DNA from: Stemphylium vesicarium
Taxonomy: Eukaryota; Ascomycota; Dothideomycetes; Pleosporales; Pleosporaceae
Assembly: GCA_004380135.1 (NCBI GenBank)
Contig: QXCR01000078.1
Location: forward strand, 1 to 64,000
Length of the DNA stretch: 64,000 nt
Direction: 5' to 3'
Shown here piece after piece: positions 43,939 to 56,603 of this stretch (the stretch's first letter is position 1; every line of letters begins with the position of its first letter). The position numbers and the translations under genes were made by a program. The notes under the pieces are model-generated. The model saw nothing but the letters and a program-made list of their open reading frames with translations. It did not search any database and had not been told where the DNA came from.

Positions 43939-46900
43939 TGGCGCTTCGGGGAGAGGCGATGTGGGGTACTGAAGGGTTGAGCTGTGTGGCTGAGACGTCC
44001 CCTTTTACTCGTCAGCTGGGAAGGAGCGATGCAGAAGGTCACTGCTTACCTGGGCACTCTCGGTTCCTAGGAGGCCTCAAAAGTAGTGTTGGTCAGTACC
44101 GTCAGCTTCGTCTCTTGCGCTCTTTACGAGCAGCGCGAAAACGGATTCGCCCACAAAGAGTAAAGATCGGATGAAGCGTGTGGTAAACAGACGATCGGTG
44201 CCCGGACCTTGTGCGGGGTTGATGCGGGTGATCAGCGAGAGGGAGTGAAGGTTGTCGCAACGACTTTATGCCGGTTCAGCGTATGAAAAGTCACAGGCGT
44301 GTCAGGCTGCAGGCTGGTTGCAGGCGAACAAGTCGAGGTGGGACTGCGATTATGCGAGTCCAGGCTCAATGCTGGTGTCGCAGCTTGGGCAGGAATGAGG
44401 CGCGGAGTTTTGGTGCAACTTCAAGCTTGAAATAGAAGTTGCCGGGGCGGCGACAGTGTGGGCCAGGTAAAGATAGACGCTGTGCCTTGGGCGCTTGGGG
44501 ATGGAAAGAAGGGTGATGATGAGCGGGCGACTTGCTCTGTAAGAGTGAAAGCGCCGTTCTGTGGTCGGGGATGGGTAGGGCTTTGTAAAGAGGGCCACCA
44601 GGAACGGTCGGAGGCTATATCAGCGGTAGCGGCAGGGGAGGGGAACAGATCATTCAGAGCAAAAGGCTTGACGGCACTCTACTGTCGACGATCCGGATAA
44701 AATGGAGGTTAAGAGAGGGAAGACTAGGGTTGGACCATGCATGGACAGTGGTGCCTCTTAGGGAAACATGATATCCTTCGAGGATCTGGAAGCAGCTTGT
44801 TACACGACGAGAAGCGTGACTAACGTCGAGGGCTAGCAGACCCCAAGGGCTTCAGGGCACAGGGATACGGTAGCTCGGGACGTGGGCCTACTACGCAGGA
44901 GACACGGAGCGGGAACGGGCGAATCGAAGGGCTCTGGATCAGGTGTGCTGCATGCCAGGGTGCCCTACCCTCGAAGCAGAGTCGCGAGCGGTGCGTGAAC
45001 ATGGTGGGCTGCAGGCTACATGCAACATGCATAGACCAGGGCCCGTGTAGAAAAATGGCCGACGAGGGCGAGGCAGGCATAGACGGCACTATTGGCCAGA
45101 TGCGATGCGGGAGCTCCAAGGAACCCGCAGTAGGAGCGTGCAGGGATACTACAGGGCTCGGCAACGCTTGCACGGCTTGTTGCGGGGTGTTGCTGTCAAT
45201 GCTGCTTTAGTCTGGGCTGCGAGCGGACGGACGAGGTGGTGGTGGTAGTGGTGGTGTGGGTGCTGAGGTGGTGCTCATCATCGTAGGCACGTCGGACTTG
45301 GTACCGCCAGGCTCGTGTGCTCCATGCTCCATGCTCCATCGTCGAACCACAACGCCCAGGGCGAGCAAGGAGCTGCCCGCACCGTGCGAGGGTGCGAGGG
45401 TGCTAATTCACTCGCCGCCCGGTGGCTTTGCAGTGCGTGATTCTGGCAGCTGTCAAATGTCCCACGGTCCGTAAATTGCGTTTGCGTCAGGAACGCGCTG
45501 CATCAAGCAGCCTTGTCTTGCCTGTGGTTTGAGCCGCCCATTGCGCCTTCAGCCGTCATCCATGATGGCTCGCCGGTCGCCGGCGCGCCATTCTAGCTGC
45601 ATCTGTGTTCCTGCTGCACACCTGCTTGTTCAAGTGTGGTGAGTAGTTGAGCGCCTAGCAATGACGCTGCGCCTCCAATGAGAGCACTCTAACTTGTGAA
45701 CGAGCAACAGATCTGGCTGGGCTAACAACGATCTAACGGCCAAAAGCTCGGCCCGCGCCGGGAAAATGCTGAAAACGCGCTGGTTCTCGAAGCCTGTTCT
45801 CGCTGTAGTGCGACGCGTGCGACACTGGTAGGCTGCCGGTAGATGGCTGACAGCGGTCGAATTGTCGCTGTCCGTCAAACACCGGCCATTCCAAGCTGCC
45901 GCCGCAATGAAACTGCGCGTCCCAGCGCGAATGACGGCGCCGTGAGGCTGCGACAACTGCCATTGTCCGTCCACTGCAGGGAAAAACGCGCGATGCGCAA
46001 GCCACCCTGGTCTGCGCCGTTCCGTGATGATCGACATCGCCCGTGTTCAAAGCAGACGAACCTCTAGCCGATGCGGCGCTCACGTCAATCGCCGTCAGAC
46101 ACGGCGAATCATGCACATGCGCCGCCTCGCGCGGTCGCATTGCCCAAACTGGACGCTTTTGTTTTTTTCCCGGTGAAGCAACGCAGGTAACCACCAGTGT
46201 TTGGGTTGTTTGGCAAGTTTCGCACCGCAAAACCACGTATTTCCTGGCTTACGCAATTTCCAGAAACCGATACCGAGGGCGGCGTCGCGGTCCATTTCCA
46301 AAACACTGCCAAGACCGCCCGGCTGGCGGATGAGTGCGGGCTGCGAAATGACAGGAGCATCCGATAACGAAACCGCGGATATTCCAGCGGGTCATTGGTG
46401 GGGGACGAAGCACAGTCTGTGGGTTTGATGAGCGCATGGGTGCCATGACCGTAAATCGGCAGCGAATGCCTGCCTTCACTCATCATGCCTTGCTCGACTT
46501 CGTGAATGATGCATTGAACATGATGACCATCCGTCGCGTCTGGAAACGGCTTGGGCCCGTGGCCTCGCTGTGGTTCGCAACTTGTCAGGGAATGGTCCCA
46601 CCGTGTGCCAAAGCACAGCATAGAACCTTGGAAGCCTCGGACGGCGCTGAACGGTAGTGTCAGGTAGCACAGGTCCCTTCATTTCGGAAGGATGCAGCAT
46701 CTCCCACGTAGGTGGATTTTTGCGCTGACAACACATACTCACACACACCCATTCTGAATGAGCCTGAAGACGGCCCCACCCCGGCACACGACGGCACATA
46801 GGTCTTCACCTCATTTCTGGAAGGCCTGGAAACTGCGTCATGCCTGGCCAGGGACGAACAATGCCTGATTTCTCGGTCGACGCTGCCGTTACATCAGACC

Positions 46901-47292
46901 TGTCCCCGGAACGGGCGTGCATTCCCACGCGTGCTGCTATATTGTGTAGGCTTCTATTCACCAAGGCGATCCCTTTCATCTCCACAGCCTGCTTGCGCCG
47001 CAACCAGCCTTTTGGCCGCCAATCGTGGCTTTGCAGATTGAGGGGCGCCGTTGGCGACCGGTTGTGTGGTTGCTCAGCCTGTAGATGACCTCCGATCTAT
47101 CGATACGCTGAGGATGGCTCGGGAAGAAAGACCCCATGTTCTCTTCGCTTGCAGAGATGAATTCGATGAGATAGCGCCACAACGCTCCCCATACTGCACA
47201 CCAACGTAAGAGGAAAGGCTCGTGGTCATCTCAAAGCCGTCGATAATTCATACCTAACTTGTGTAGGCGGCAGCCGCCCCTGTCGCCTACTA
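43939..47292. other. Gene-poor region upstream of the homeobox gene
   Basis: 3.3 kb. A probable 5' UTR intron of the homeobox gene (GTAAGC donor at about 44050, minus strand) lies at the left end. Elsewhere only short overlapping frames occur. The longest with a true ATG is on the minus strand (46621 to 46109, 170 codons), but it has no recognisable domain and is rich in Cys, His and Trp without pattern, so it is not called. Confidence 0.5.
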
Positions 47293-49502
47293 CTACGCCG
47301 CTGATTCCGCAGTCACTTGACCATGTTGGTCGGCCCGCTGCTCCTCGACGCCTTGATGCTCGTCCTGCGGAACTGACCCCTGCTCATCCGAACCAGTGGG
47401 TGCAACGTCAACGCCCGTCGCCTCAGTGGATGAGATGACCGGCTGAAGAGCCTCCAGACCTTTGCCATGCTCAATCCTGTCGAAAGAGCTTAGCTGCGTC
47501 TTGGAGGCTAGACGAAGCCCTCGCCAGACGTGACTTGATTTCTTTTCCTCCAATTGCCGCTTTTCATCATCTGCGTCAGCCATGTCCAGATCCAACTCCG
47601 TCATTTTGACTTTCTTTGCATACGAGTCTGCGTTTGGCACATTGAACCTGAGTGGAGGTAAGAAACGAGGCTCAGCTGTTAGTCGGACGAACGGAGCACA
47701 TACCTGTCATTCTTTCGTAGCTGGGAAAGCCCCTTCTCAACTTCGTTATTGTAGAGGAAGTCAAACATGCTGGGGACACCCATGGGTTTGGGTGCCTTTT
47801 TACTGACGACTGCCCTTTGTGCACCAGACTTGGCCTGTTGGAAATCCGTTGGTGGCACACGGTCTCGAGTGAAGGGCTTGCAGTTCTCCATCTTCCATCT
47901 CACCCAGTTCTTGTCGCGGGAAAGCACGGTGTCCACCATTCGGTGGTAGAATTTGCCATCTGGGCCCTCCTGCAGGTAATTTCCAATAGAGGTTTTGATG
48001 CCCAATGCCCACTCGGTCTGTGCTTTGTGGTCAGCCGAGTGGAAGATAATCATGAATGCAGAAGCGAGGATGAGGGCGTGACTGCAAGCGAGCAGAGGGG
48101 ATGGTGGCGGGGACTTACGTCTTCTTCGCGAAGCGTGAAATTGTACTGCATCGCCTTCTGCGCATTTTGGTAGAAGGGCTTGCTCTTCGAACTCTCGGTT
48201 AAAGTAAGGAGGAAGTCGATGAGTATCAGAGCTTGGACAAGGATGTGACGTTGAAAAGCGAGATCACTCAGCTGGAAATGATCAGTCATAGCGCAGGGTC
48301 GATAGTGGCAACAATGCATACCTCGAGCTTGAAAAGATCGCGGCTTGTGAGGTATTTTGGGTTGAATGAATTCGCAAATGCGTCATAATCATCGCCCTCT
48401 TGTGATTTCTGGTCCTTCTTGCGCTCAGAATCTCCAGCTTGGATCACCTTAGGAACCTCTCTGAATTTGGCTAGCGTCGCCTCTAGACCCTTCTGAAACT
48501 CCTTGAAATTGTTCTCTTCAAATAGCCTGGGCGGATTTGAGAACGAGTACTGTAAAGACCAGAAGATGGGGTAGAGCGCGTCGGCATCAAGAATGGTGGG
48601 TTTCCCGTCGTCATTCTTGGCAGTCTCTCCGGCTTGGAGAGTCTTTTCTTCTGACTTAGCATCCACTTTACTAGCAGAGATAGACTCGTCGGCATCTATC
48701 TGCATGGATGAGTCGTCTGTATTGGACTCCTTCAAGGTATCCTCAAACGTCGTCACATTCTCGACGTGGAAGTTGCCCCGCAAATTGACCGAACTCTTAT
48801 CGCCCAAGGGAAAGCTCTGGAACATGAAGATGTAGACACGGCCACAAAAGACTGGATCTTCTGCACGGGATAGTCGACGAAGGAGCTCGTTGCACAATCG
48901 TAAGATGACAAGGTCTTTATTCTTGGAGTTGATCTGGGCACTAATAAGCTAGTTATTAGCATGGCGGCAAAGAACGTACTGCGATGATGGTCTCTCTTCT
49001 GGACTCCAGGAAGTTGAACACAACCCGACATCCCGAGATGGACTGGCTGTCCAAGAGCTCTTCGATGAGCAACAAGACAAGCTGCGGAGAACATAGATCT
49101 ATAGTGGTTAGACACGGAAGGGCAGAGCAATCAAGGTAGGAAGTACCTCTATCTCCGCAATACTGCAGAATATCGAGCAGATTCCAGATGGTTACGAAAG
49201 ACGGATCTTCAATACGAGTGGAGCCCTGCAAATATAAGCAAGAATTACGGAACAGTGTCGAGGACGAAAGGACTGACGAGATTGACATAGAAGACACTCT
49301 TCGCGGCGCTCTCGACGGCAAGTGTGCGCACTTCCTTTCCACCCTCGATTTCGCCGAGAAGAGGCTCGTTCTCAGGTACCAGCTCTGCTACCTGCAGAGG
49401 AGGATCGATGGAAGCATTTTGTTTGACAACACGTGCGCGGCGCAGTAGATAGTCTAGTCTGGGTGCGACGGCGTCGGCAGGAAGAACATCAGACACGGCC
49501 AT
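47293..49502 (-). CDS. THO complex subunit 1 (HPR1/THOC1)
   Basis: Seven exons (49278-49502, 49147-49225, 48980-49098, 48322-48933, 48119-48271, 47704-48017, 47293-47647) give 618 aa. The THOC1 core is clear: FVTIWNLLDILQYCGDRG, SKNKDLVILRLCNELLRRLSR, VYIFMFQSFPLGDKSSVN, SLQYSFSNPPRLF and LSRDKNWVRWKMENC. An acidic/Lys-rich tail follows. THO couples transcription elongation to mRNA export in the nucleus and limits R-loops. It shares a 377-bp divergent promoter with CSM3. Length is normal for fungi. Confidence 0.93.
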
Positions 49503-49879
49503 TGAGCAGAATCGCGGACGCGATAGGCTTCAGTCACGGGCTGAAAAAGCGGTGGTGCCGATGTGCCTGCGCTCCTACAGAGTCGCGACGGGCTACAATC
49601 TGACCAGTAGTGATACAGTCTCACGGGTGAGAAGGCCGGATAGGTGTCAGTGTATCAAGTATTGATTATGGAAGCAGTGGTGATGTTGGAGTGAAACATT
49701 GCATTTGCTTGTCGAGCTGGACCCTTGCCCAGATAAAGTTGCGCCACAGCTGTGCTAGCCTCATCCGCGTCTGTGCATGTGGCTGAACGCGTCGAACGCG
49801 TCGCCTCCAAATACGCTTCACGCCAGGACAATCGCACTCCAGACAAGCACCAAGACACTTTGACTGGCACAATCACGCA
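49503..49879. promoter_or_regulatory. Divergent promoter THOC1 / CSM3
   Basis: 377 bp between two start codons. GC-rich with ACGCGT palindromes near 49786-49803; nothing else seen. Confidence 0.5.
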
Positions 49880-50749
49880 ATGGCATCCGTCGACGTACAA
49901 GCAAACAACACCGGGTTTGACGACGGTCTTGACGACCTTGATGACATCCTCAAGGATGTCGGAGAGCCTGGGAGCGTAGTCAAATCGACCGAGAAAGCCA
50001 CGCAGCCAGAGCCATGGAACAAAAAGAAGAAAGATGCCGACGCCGGCTTGGGTGTAGATGAGGAGATTGTAATAACCAAAAAGCGACAGCCTGCACCCAA
50101 GCTGGACGATCAGCGACTGCTGTCTGACCCTGGCATCCCTCGTCTGCGCAAAATATCGAAAGACCGCCTGCGATTCAAAGGAAAGGGACACGAGGTACGC
50201 ATCAGAAGTCTTGATTCCAAGAGTATACATCTGACCTGGCCACAGTATGGAGACATTGCCCGCATGTTAAACATGTACCAACTGTGGCTCGACGACCTTT
50301 ACCCCCGCGCCAAGTTCGCAGATGCCCTAGCCATCATCGAGAAAGTCGGACACACAAAGCGAATGCAGATCATGCGAAAGGATTGGATAGATGAGGGGAA
50401 GCCACGCCGTGCGACAGGGCGAGACGAAGATGACGACGATGTGGCGCAAGAGGAGACCGCGGCCCAACAAACTACGGAGGACATGGACAGTGTAGAGAAT
50501 ACCGCACAAGGAGAAGCGATGAACGATCCTGAACAGCACGCATCTGCGCAGAATACAGCAGTAGACTTGACAGGACCAACAACAGACGGCGATCCCGACG
50601 ATGACGAGCTAGATGCGTTACTGGCAGAAAGCGAACAGCCCGGTCCCGCGACTCACAAAGCCCTCCCTACACGGTCGATACCCGCACAAGATGATCCTTT
50701 TGCGGACGAAATGGAGGCGATGGCAGGTATGGATGACATGTGGGATTAA
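49880..50749 (+). CDS. CSM3: Chromosome segregation in meiosis protein 3 (CSM3/Swi3/TIPIN)
   Basis: Two exons (49880-50194, 50246-50749) give 272 aa. The Swi3 domain begins with PRLRKISKDRLRFKGKGHE and continues, after the intron, with ARMLNMYQLWLDDLYPRAKF and IEKVGHTKRM. An acidic N-terminus (DDGLDDLDDILKD) and a disordered acidic C-terminus surround it. With Tof1/Swi1 it forms the replication fork protection complex. The 51-nt intron is stop-free and in frame, so intron retention would add 17 residues inside the domain; the domain itself argues that it is spliced. Confidence 0.94.
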   Translation: MASVDVQANNTGFDDGLDDLDDILKDVGEPGSVVKSTEKATQPEPWNKKKKDADAGLGVDEEIVITKKRQPAPKLDDQRLLSDPGIPRLRKISKDRLRFKGKGHEVRIRSLDSKSIHLTWPQYGDIARMLNMYQLWLDDLYPRAKFADALAIIEKVGHTKRMQIMRKDWIDEGKPRRATGRDEDDDDVAQEETAAQQTTEDMDSVENTAQGEAMNDPEQHASAQNTAVDLTGPTTDGDPDDDELDALLAESEQPGPATHKALPTRSIPAQDDPFADEMEAMAGMDDMWD

Positions 50750-51192
50750 CCATTCGTATGATCAGTTGTACAGTCAAAATGCATAGCGCGGCGTTTGGGA
50801 ATCTTTATGAATTATGAAAGGGCTGCGCAATCGTAGCAGCATGTGCATCGGATTCGTAGGATAGAGTTCCAGCTGGCGTATTCAAAATACAGGCGCAGTG
50901 ACATTCTCATGCTTGTGCGACAAGTCTTTCGCAACAATATGGTAATTTACGCCGATGGTACCTTTGTTTTAATTCCATTGGGAATTCTGCATTGACAAAA
51001 GCTGATGCGTTCAGTCTTACATGCAGGAACAAACTTCGCCAGGCGTGCATCGTCGATGCTGAATGGCGGGCAGACCCGCCCCGCGGTGGATCATTCCCTG
51101 CGACGCTTGGCGTGTCTACCAACGTCATCCATTTTCTCAAGCGCGCCACAAACACAGGGCTCTCAACCGACATACGCTCTCAGCGCGCGAAT
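50750..51192. other. Intergenic CSM3-SKI2
   Basis: 443 bp between two genes on the plus strand. Open reading continues in frame upstream of SKI2 but has no ATG before 51193. It holds the CSM3 3' end and the SKI2 promoter. Confidence 0.5.
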
Positions 51193-54100
51193 ATGGACGC
51201 TCTATCCGGAGAGCTGGAGAAGCTGCGGCTGAACAGCTGCAAGCTCGATGAAGATGCAGGCTGGATAGACTCCATAGCTGGCGAGCAACGCCCACCCAAG
51301 CGACAACGGAAAACCAAAGAGGCCATCAAAAAGGAGCTCGAAGAAGAGTTCTTGACACCCTCTCGGTCTTTCAACACGCAGTGGCTGAATCGACTCCAGC
51401 AACGATGGGATGCACCTACCAACTATCGCAGCCTGTTTCAGATTGCCCCAACGCAGACCCGTACCATAATTCGCTTCACACGAGAAGGACTCGAAGGTCG
51501 CGTCACTGGATACAAGGAGGTCACTGTTCCTGCAAACTCAGCCACTGCTAAAAACTCGACATCGCTTCTGCGAAAACCTGCGAACAGGGCCGAATTCGTT
51601 CGTGGCGCAGCCGGTTTTTTCCCTTTCGCCCCCGGTGGTCTAGACGGAGTAGAAGCGGTCGCAGCCATTGAAGACGAAGCTATTCAACAGCAAGAGGACG
51701 CCGATGGGAAGAAAACTGGAGGGCTCGACCGAGTGATCAACTTCAGCGCTGAAGGTGGCCTACTGGAGGTTCCGCCCGGATTTACACGTGGCCTGGACTT
51801 CCAGAAGAAGCCAACTACGGACACCAAGACCGCCAAAGAAGTGGAAGATACTTTGCAAGAAGCCCCGGTTGCTACAAATGACGGAGATGCCGATGAGGAG
51901 GATATCTCCAACAATTCTGGTCCGGACGCTACCGACATGGCAGAAGAAGGCCAGGCTTCCGGCGAAGAGGAGATTGATGCTCTATTGCCAGTAGAGTTCC
52001 CTGCTCTAGCTCCTCATGGTCCCCTCGCTATGGGCAGTGGAAGGAAAGGTGGGCGAGAATGGGCCCACATGGTCGATATCAATCGCGACATCACCAACTT
52101 CCGAGAGCTTGTACCGGAGATGGCCCGCGAGTATCCATTCGAGCTGGATACCTTCCAAAAGGAGGCTGTGTATCATCTCGAGAATGGTGATTCAGTCTTT
52201 GTAGCTGCACACACATCCGCCGGCAAGACCGTGGTAGCAGAGTACGCGATCGCACTTGCTGCAAAGCATATGACCAAAGCCATCTATACTTCTCCAATCA
52301 AAGCTCTCAGTAATCAGAAGTTTCGCGACTTCCGTCAGACATTTGATGACGTCGGTATCCTCACTGGAGATGTGCAGATCAGACCAGAAGCCAGCTGTCT
52401 CATCATGACTACGGAAATTCTGCGCAGCATGTTGTATCGTGGAGCGGACCTGATCAGAGACGTTGAATTCGTCATCTTCGATGAGGTGCATTACGTCAAT
52501 GACTTGGAGCGTGGTGTCGTATGGGAGGAGGTTATCATCATGCTGCCGGAGCATGTGACACTCATTCTATTGTCAGCCACGGTCCCGAACACATATGAGT
52601 TTGCCTCTTGGGTAGGACGTACGAAAAAGAAAGACATCTACGTCATATCCACACCCAAGCGACCTATCCCACTGGAACACTATCTCTGGGCTGGAAAGGG
52701 CATCCACAAGATTGTCACAGCAGACAAGAAGTTTATTGACAACGGCTGGAAAGACGCAAACGATATTCTTTCCGGAAAAGATAAGGTCAAGGCACCACCT
52801 GCAAATGACGCCCAGGCAGGTCGTGGTGGGGGGCGCGGAGGACCGCCTGCTAGGGGAGGTCAAAACCAGCGCGGAAGAGGGCAACAAGGAGGTGGCCGAG
52901 GTGGAGCGCCTCGCGGCGGCGGACCACCGGCAGCAAGGGGCCGTGGTAACATTGCTAGGACAGGCCGCGGTGGAGGCCGCACCACAGCTGCGCAAGATCG
53001 TAACATTTGGGTGCATCTCATTCAACATCTTCGAACTAAGGATTTGCTGCCGGCCTGCATCTTCGTCTTTTCGAAGAAGCGATGCGAAGAAAATGCAGAA
53101 GCACTTTCGAACATTGATTATTGCAATGCTGCAGAGAAGAGCGCAATTCACATGACCATCGAGAAGTCCTTAGCTCGATTGAGCCGCGAAGACCGCGAAC
53201 TGCCGCAGATCAAGCGGTTGAGGGAGTTGCTCAGCAGAGGTATCGCAGTCCATCACGGTGGCATGCTGCCTATCGTAAAGGAAGTTGTGGAGATACTCTT
53301 CGCCAAAACACTCGTCAAAGTTCTGTTCGCCACCGAGACTTTTGCTATGGGTCTCAACCTTCCCACTAGAACGGTTGTCTTTTCTGGATTTCGTAAACAC
53401 GATGGAAGGGAGTTCCGCGATTTGCTTCCTGGTGAATACACGCAAATGGCTGGTCGAGCTGGGCGACGAGGTCTTGACACTGTCGGCACTGTGATCATCT
53501 GCGCGCCGGGCGCCGACGAGGCACCACCTGCAGCGCGGTTGCGACAGATGATGCTCGGCGAACCGACCAAGCTCAGGTCACAGTTTCGTCTTACGTACAA
53601 CATGATGCTGAACCTGTTGCGCGTGGAGGCGCTAAAGATCGAGGAGATGATCAAACGCAGTTTTAGTGAGAATGCAACCCAGGCATTGCTACCAGAACAC
53701 CAAGGAAAGGTCAAGGTGTCAGAGGCCGAGCTTGAGAAGATCAAGCGCGAGCCTTGTGACATCTGCGATATTGACTTGGAGGCCTGTCACCAGTCATGCG
53801 AAGACTACAAGAGGTTGACGAACGAGATGCACCTAAGTCTTCTGATCAATCCTGTCGGGCGACGAGTCTTCAGCAAGAATCGATTGATTGTTTATAAGAA
53901 GGTAAGTAATCATGTCTAGTAAACAAAACTAGTCAAATTAACAATATTAGGACAACAAACGCACTGCAGGCATGCTCATGCAGGACGGTACTAGTAAGGG
54001 AAATGAGCCTACGGTGAAGGTCTTGGAAGTGGCGCAACACCAAGATCGCAAGCCTGATGACCTGCTGCCATATCTCGGTCCTTTTGCACAGCTGTACCGC

Positions 54101-55414
54101 AAGCTTCCGAACAGCCCGAAGGATCTGATCCTGAAGCCGGCATTCGTGCCCTTGAACGACATTGAATGCTTTACCAAGACGACCATTGATGTTCCAGAGT
54201 CTGTCCAGAACTTTAACCGAAAGAAGGGTAAGTGGCTGTGCTTCGGTGATGATGCGGCACTAACAACCCAATCAGATACGCTGAAGCTGGCACAAGACCA
54301 ATTTTTGCCCTTGTGTGGGTCATGGGACTATGAAGATTGGGATGAGTACGACTACAGCCGCATCAAGAGCCTCAAGTTCCGAGAGCTGGAGGAAGCCCGC
54401 AAGAAGGAGGGACAGAACGCCGTCAGCAAGGAGTGCTTGAAGTGCCCAAACTTCTTGAAACATGTGAGGCTTGCAAACCGTGTACCTGCATATGCACTTG
54501 TTGATAATCGCTGCAGTTTGCCATGGAGCACGACCAATGGCTCATCAAGGAGAACATCCATGCCCTCCGGCAGCTCATGTCAGACCAGAATCTCCAGCTA
54601 CTCCCCGACTACGAACAACGCATACATGTACTCAAGGATCTCGGCTTTATTGACGAAGGTTCTCGCGTAGAGCTCAAGGGCAAGGTAGCATGCGAGGTAT
54701 GCCCGTCGGCCATGTACCTGACTGAATCATTCACTGACAGCCATCCTAGATTCACTCAGCCGACGAGTTAGTCCTCACCGAGCTTGTTTTAGAAAACGTC
54801 CTCGCCGAGTACGAACCGGAGGAAATCGTCGCACTACTCTCGGCCTTTGTCTTCCAGGAAAAGACCGATGTGGAGCCCACTTTAACCGCGAGCCTAGAAC
54901 GCGGCGTCGCCAAAATCGTCGCCATCTCAGAAAGGGTCAACGAGATCCAGACTAAACATCAGGTTATCTTGTCAGCGGATGACTCGAACGATTTCGTCAG
55001 TAAGCCCCGCTTCGGCATGGTCGAGGTTGTGTACGAGTGGGCGCGCGGCATGTCATTCAATCGCATAACAGACTTGACAGATGTCATGGAAGGTACCATT
55101 GTCCGCGTCATCACTCGCCTCGATGAGACGTGCCGTGAGGTCAAGAACGCGGCTCGCATTATCGGCGACCCGACGCTGTTCCAGAAAATGGGGACGTGCC
55201 AGGAACTCATCAAACGGTATGTGCCCTTCCCCTCTGATGTTCCTTTGTTCCAAATCCACGGCGTGGGTGCAAGTTTGTGTTTGGGCTGCGCCATGCCGTT
55301 GGGTTGCGCTGTCGCAGTGCGGGTGCTGCTCGAGTTGTTTGGCCTCATGTTTGAGCTGACGTACTGACGTTTCGAAACAGCGACATTTGCAACTGCGCAA
55401 GCTTGTACCTGTAG
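51193..55414 (+). CDS. SKI2: SKI2 RNA helicase (DEVH-box, SKI complex)
   Basis: Six exons (51193-53901, 53951-54227, 54276-54463, 54517-54696, 54750-55216, 55381-55414) give 1284 aa, close to yeast Ski2. An N-terminal Ski3/Ski8-binding region precedes FDTFQKEAVYHLE, Walker A AHTSAGKT, DEVH in IFDEVHYVND, SAT in LLSATVPN, a Gly/Arg-rich RGG insert (about residues 537-600), motif VI QMAGRAGRRGLDT, and the Ski2/Mtr4 arch and C-terminal DSHCT domain (ECLKCPNF, GFIDE, DLTDVMEGTIVRV). It unwinds RNA for the cytoplasmic exosome in 3'-5' decay and antiviral defence. The N-terminal WLNRLQQRWD and the RGG insert distinguish it from MTR4. The 48-nt intron 54228-54275 is in frame and stop-free. The last exon codes only 11 residues. 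Confidence 0.95.
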
Positions 55415-56603
55415 GCAAATTCCCCCGAACATGGCATCCTATCGTTCCAGAAGCGAAGCGAAGCGAAGTGCGAGAGCAACAGTGGTATCCCAGTGTGCGG
55501 GTTTGTGGGTATGTGGGGCCCTCCTTCTCACGGAGTGTTTCAGAGCTGCATGGAGCACAGTCCGCTCTACGGAACGCATTCTTGCGTTGCGCGAGTCGTG
55601 CGATGGGCGCGGGCGACGGAGAAAATAAAGCGGGTTAGGAACATTGGGATCGACGAACAGCTTGTAACCTTCGCTTATCGGGTTTCGCGTTCCGTGTTTT
55701 TAGAGCTTATGAGCATGGGATGGGCTTATGCCGACCGAGCGACGGGTATGCGGTAGCGATGGAAGTGTGACAGGAACGATAACGTGCGAATTGCTGTGGT
55801 ACTATGTTTTCTGGCTGATTGTTATGCTGATCTTAGTGTGTATGTATTATTGCGGGTGATGGGTGTCGAGCTTTTCGCCTACTACCTTTGCCGGTGTGGT
55901 GGTGAAGCTGAAGACGTATACGACGAAAACATGGTAAGTTTAGTGGGAATGTCGCAACGATATCGGTATTGCAACATCCGTATGACAGACAGCTTACTTT
56001 CACATGGCGAAATTTTCATATCCGCTCTGTTTCGCTTACTTGATCGCTGTCGTTCTCTTCTTCCCACACGGCGAGTCTTCAGACACCTCTCTTCTTCTCA
56101 TTCCACAACCGTACCTCGAGCTTCGTCAGACTCTACCCTTGATTCCGAAATACCGGGCGTATGCAATAATGTGAAGGATGCTATAACGTTAACAAGCACA
56201 TCGCCGCACGCTCTGCACTCTTTTCAACCCCGCTCGCTAGCGCGCTCGTCATACATTTGGCACTCACGCGTATAAAAGCACGCCTGCATGTATCGATCCG
56301 AGGTTCTTGCCTCTAGAACGCGAACAGACAGTGCGGCTTTCAAATATGTGCGAGATGGTGCTCATATAACTTAGAGGTTGAGGTCTTTTACTCTTTGACA
56401 CAAGCCGGAGCTGCGCCATTTTCATGCTTGAAAATACTGCATTGGTATGGCCCGCACTTCGATGTGTAGATGCAGTCCGATCTTGAAAAGGTTAAAGTAA
56501 GATTGAATGGAGTTGCCTTTGGAGGATGGTAAACAAAGAAGGATTGTAAGCATCTACGCATGTAGTTGCCGCTAGTTCAACCCTACCAAATTCATTCTTG
56601 ATT

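Noticed and set aside
46109..46621. 170-codon minus-strand ORF with a true ATG
   Set aside because: Composition is random-looking, no recognisable domain or introns, in a GC-rich stretch where long chance frames are common.
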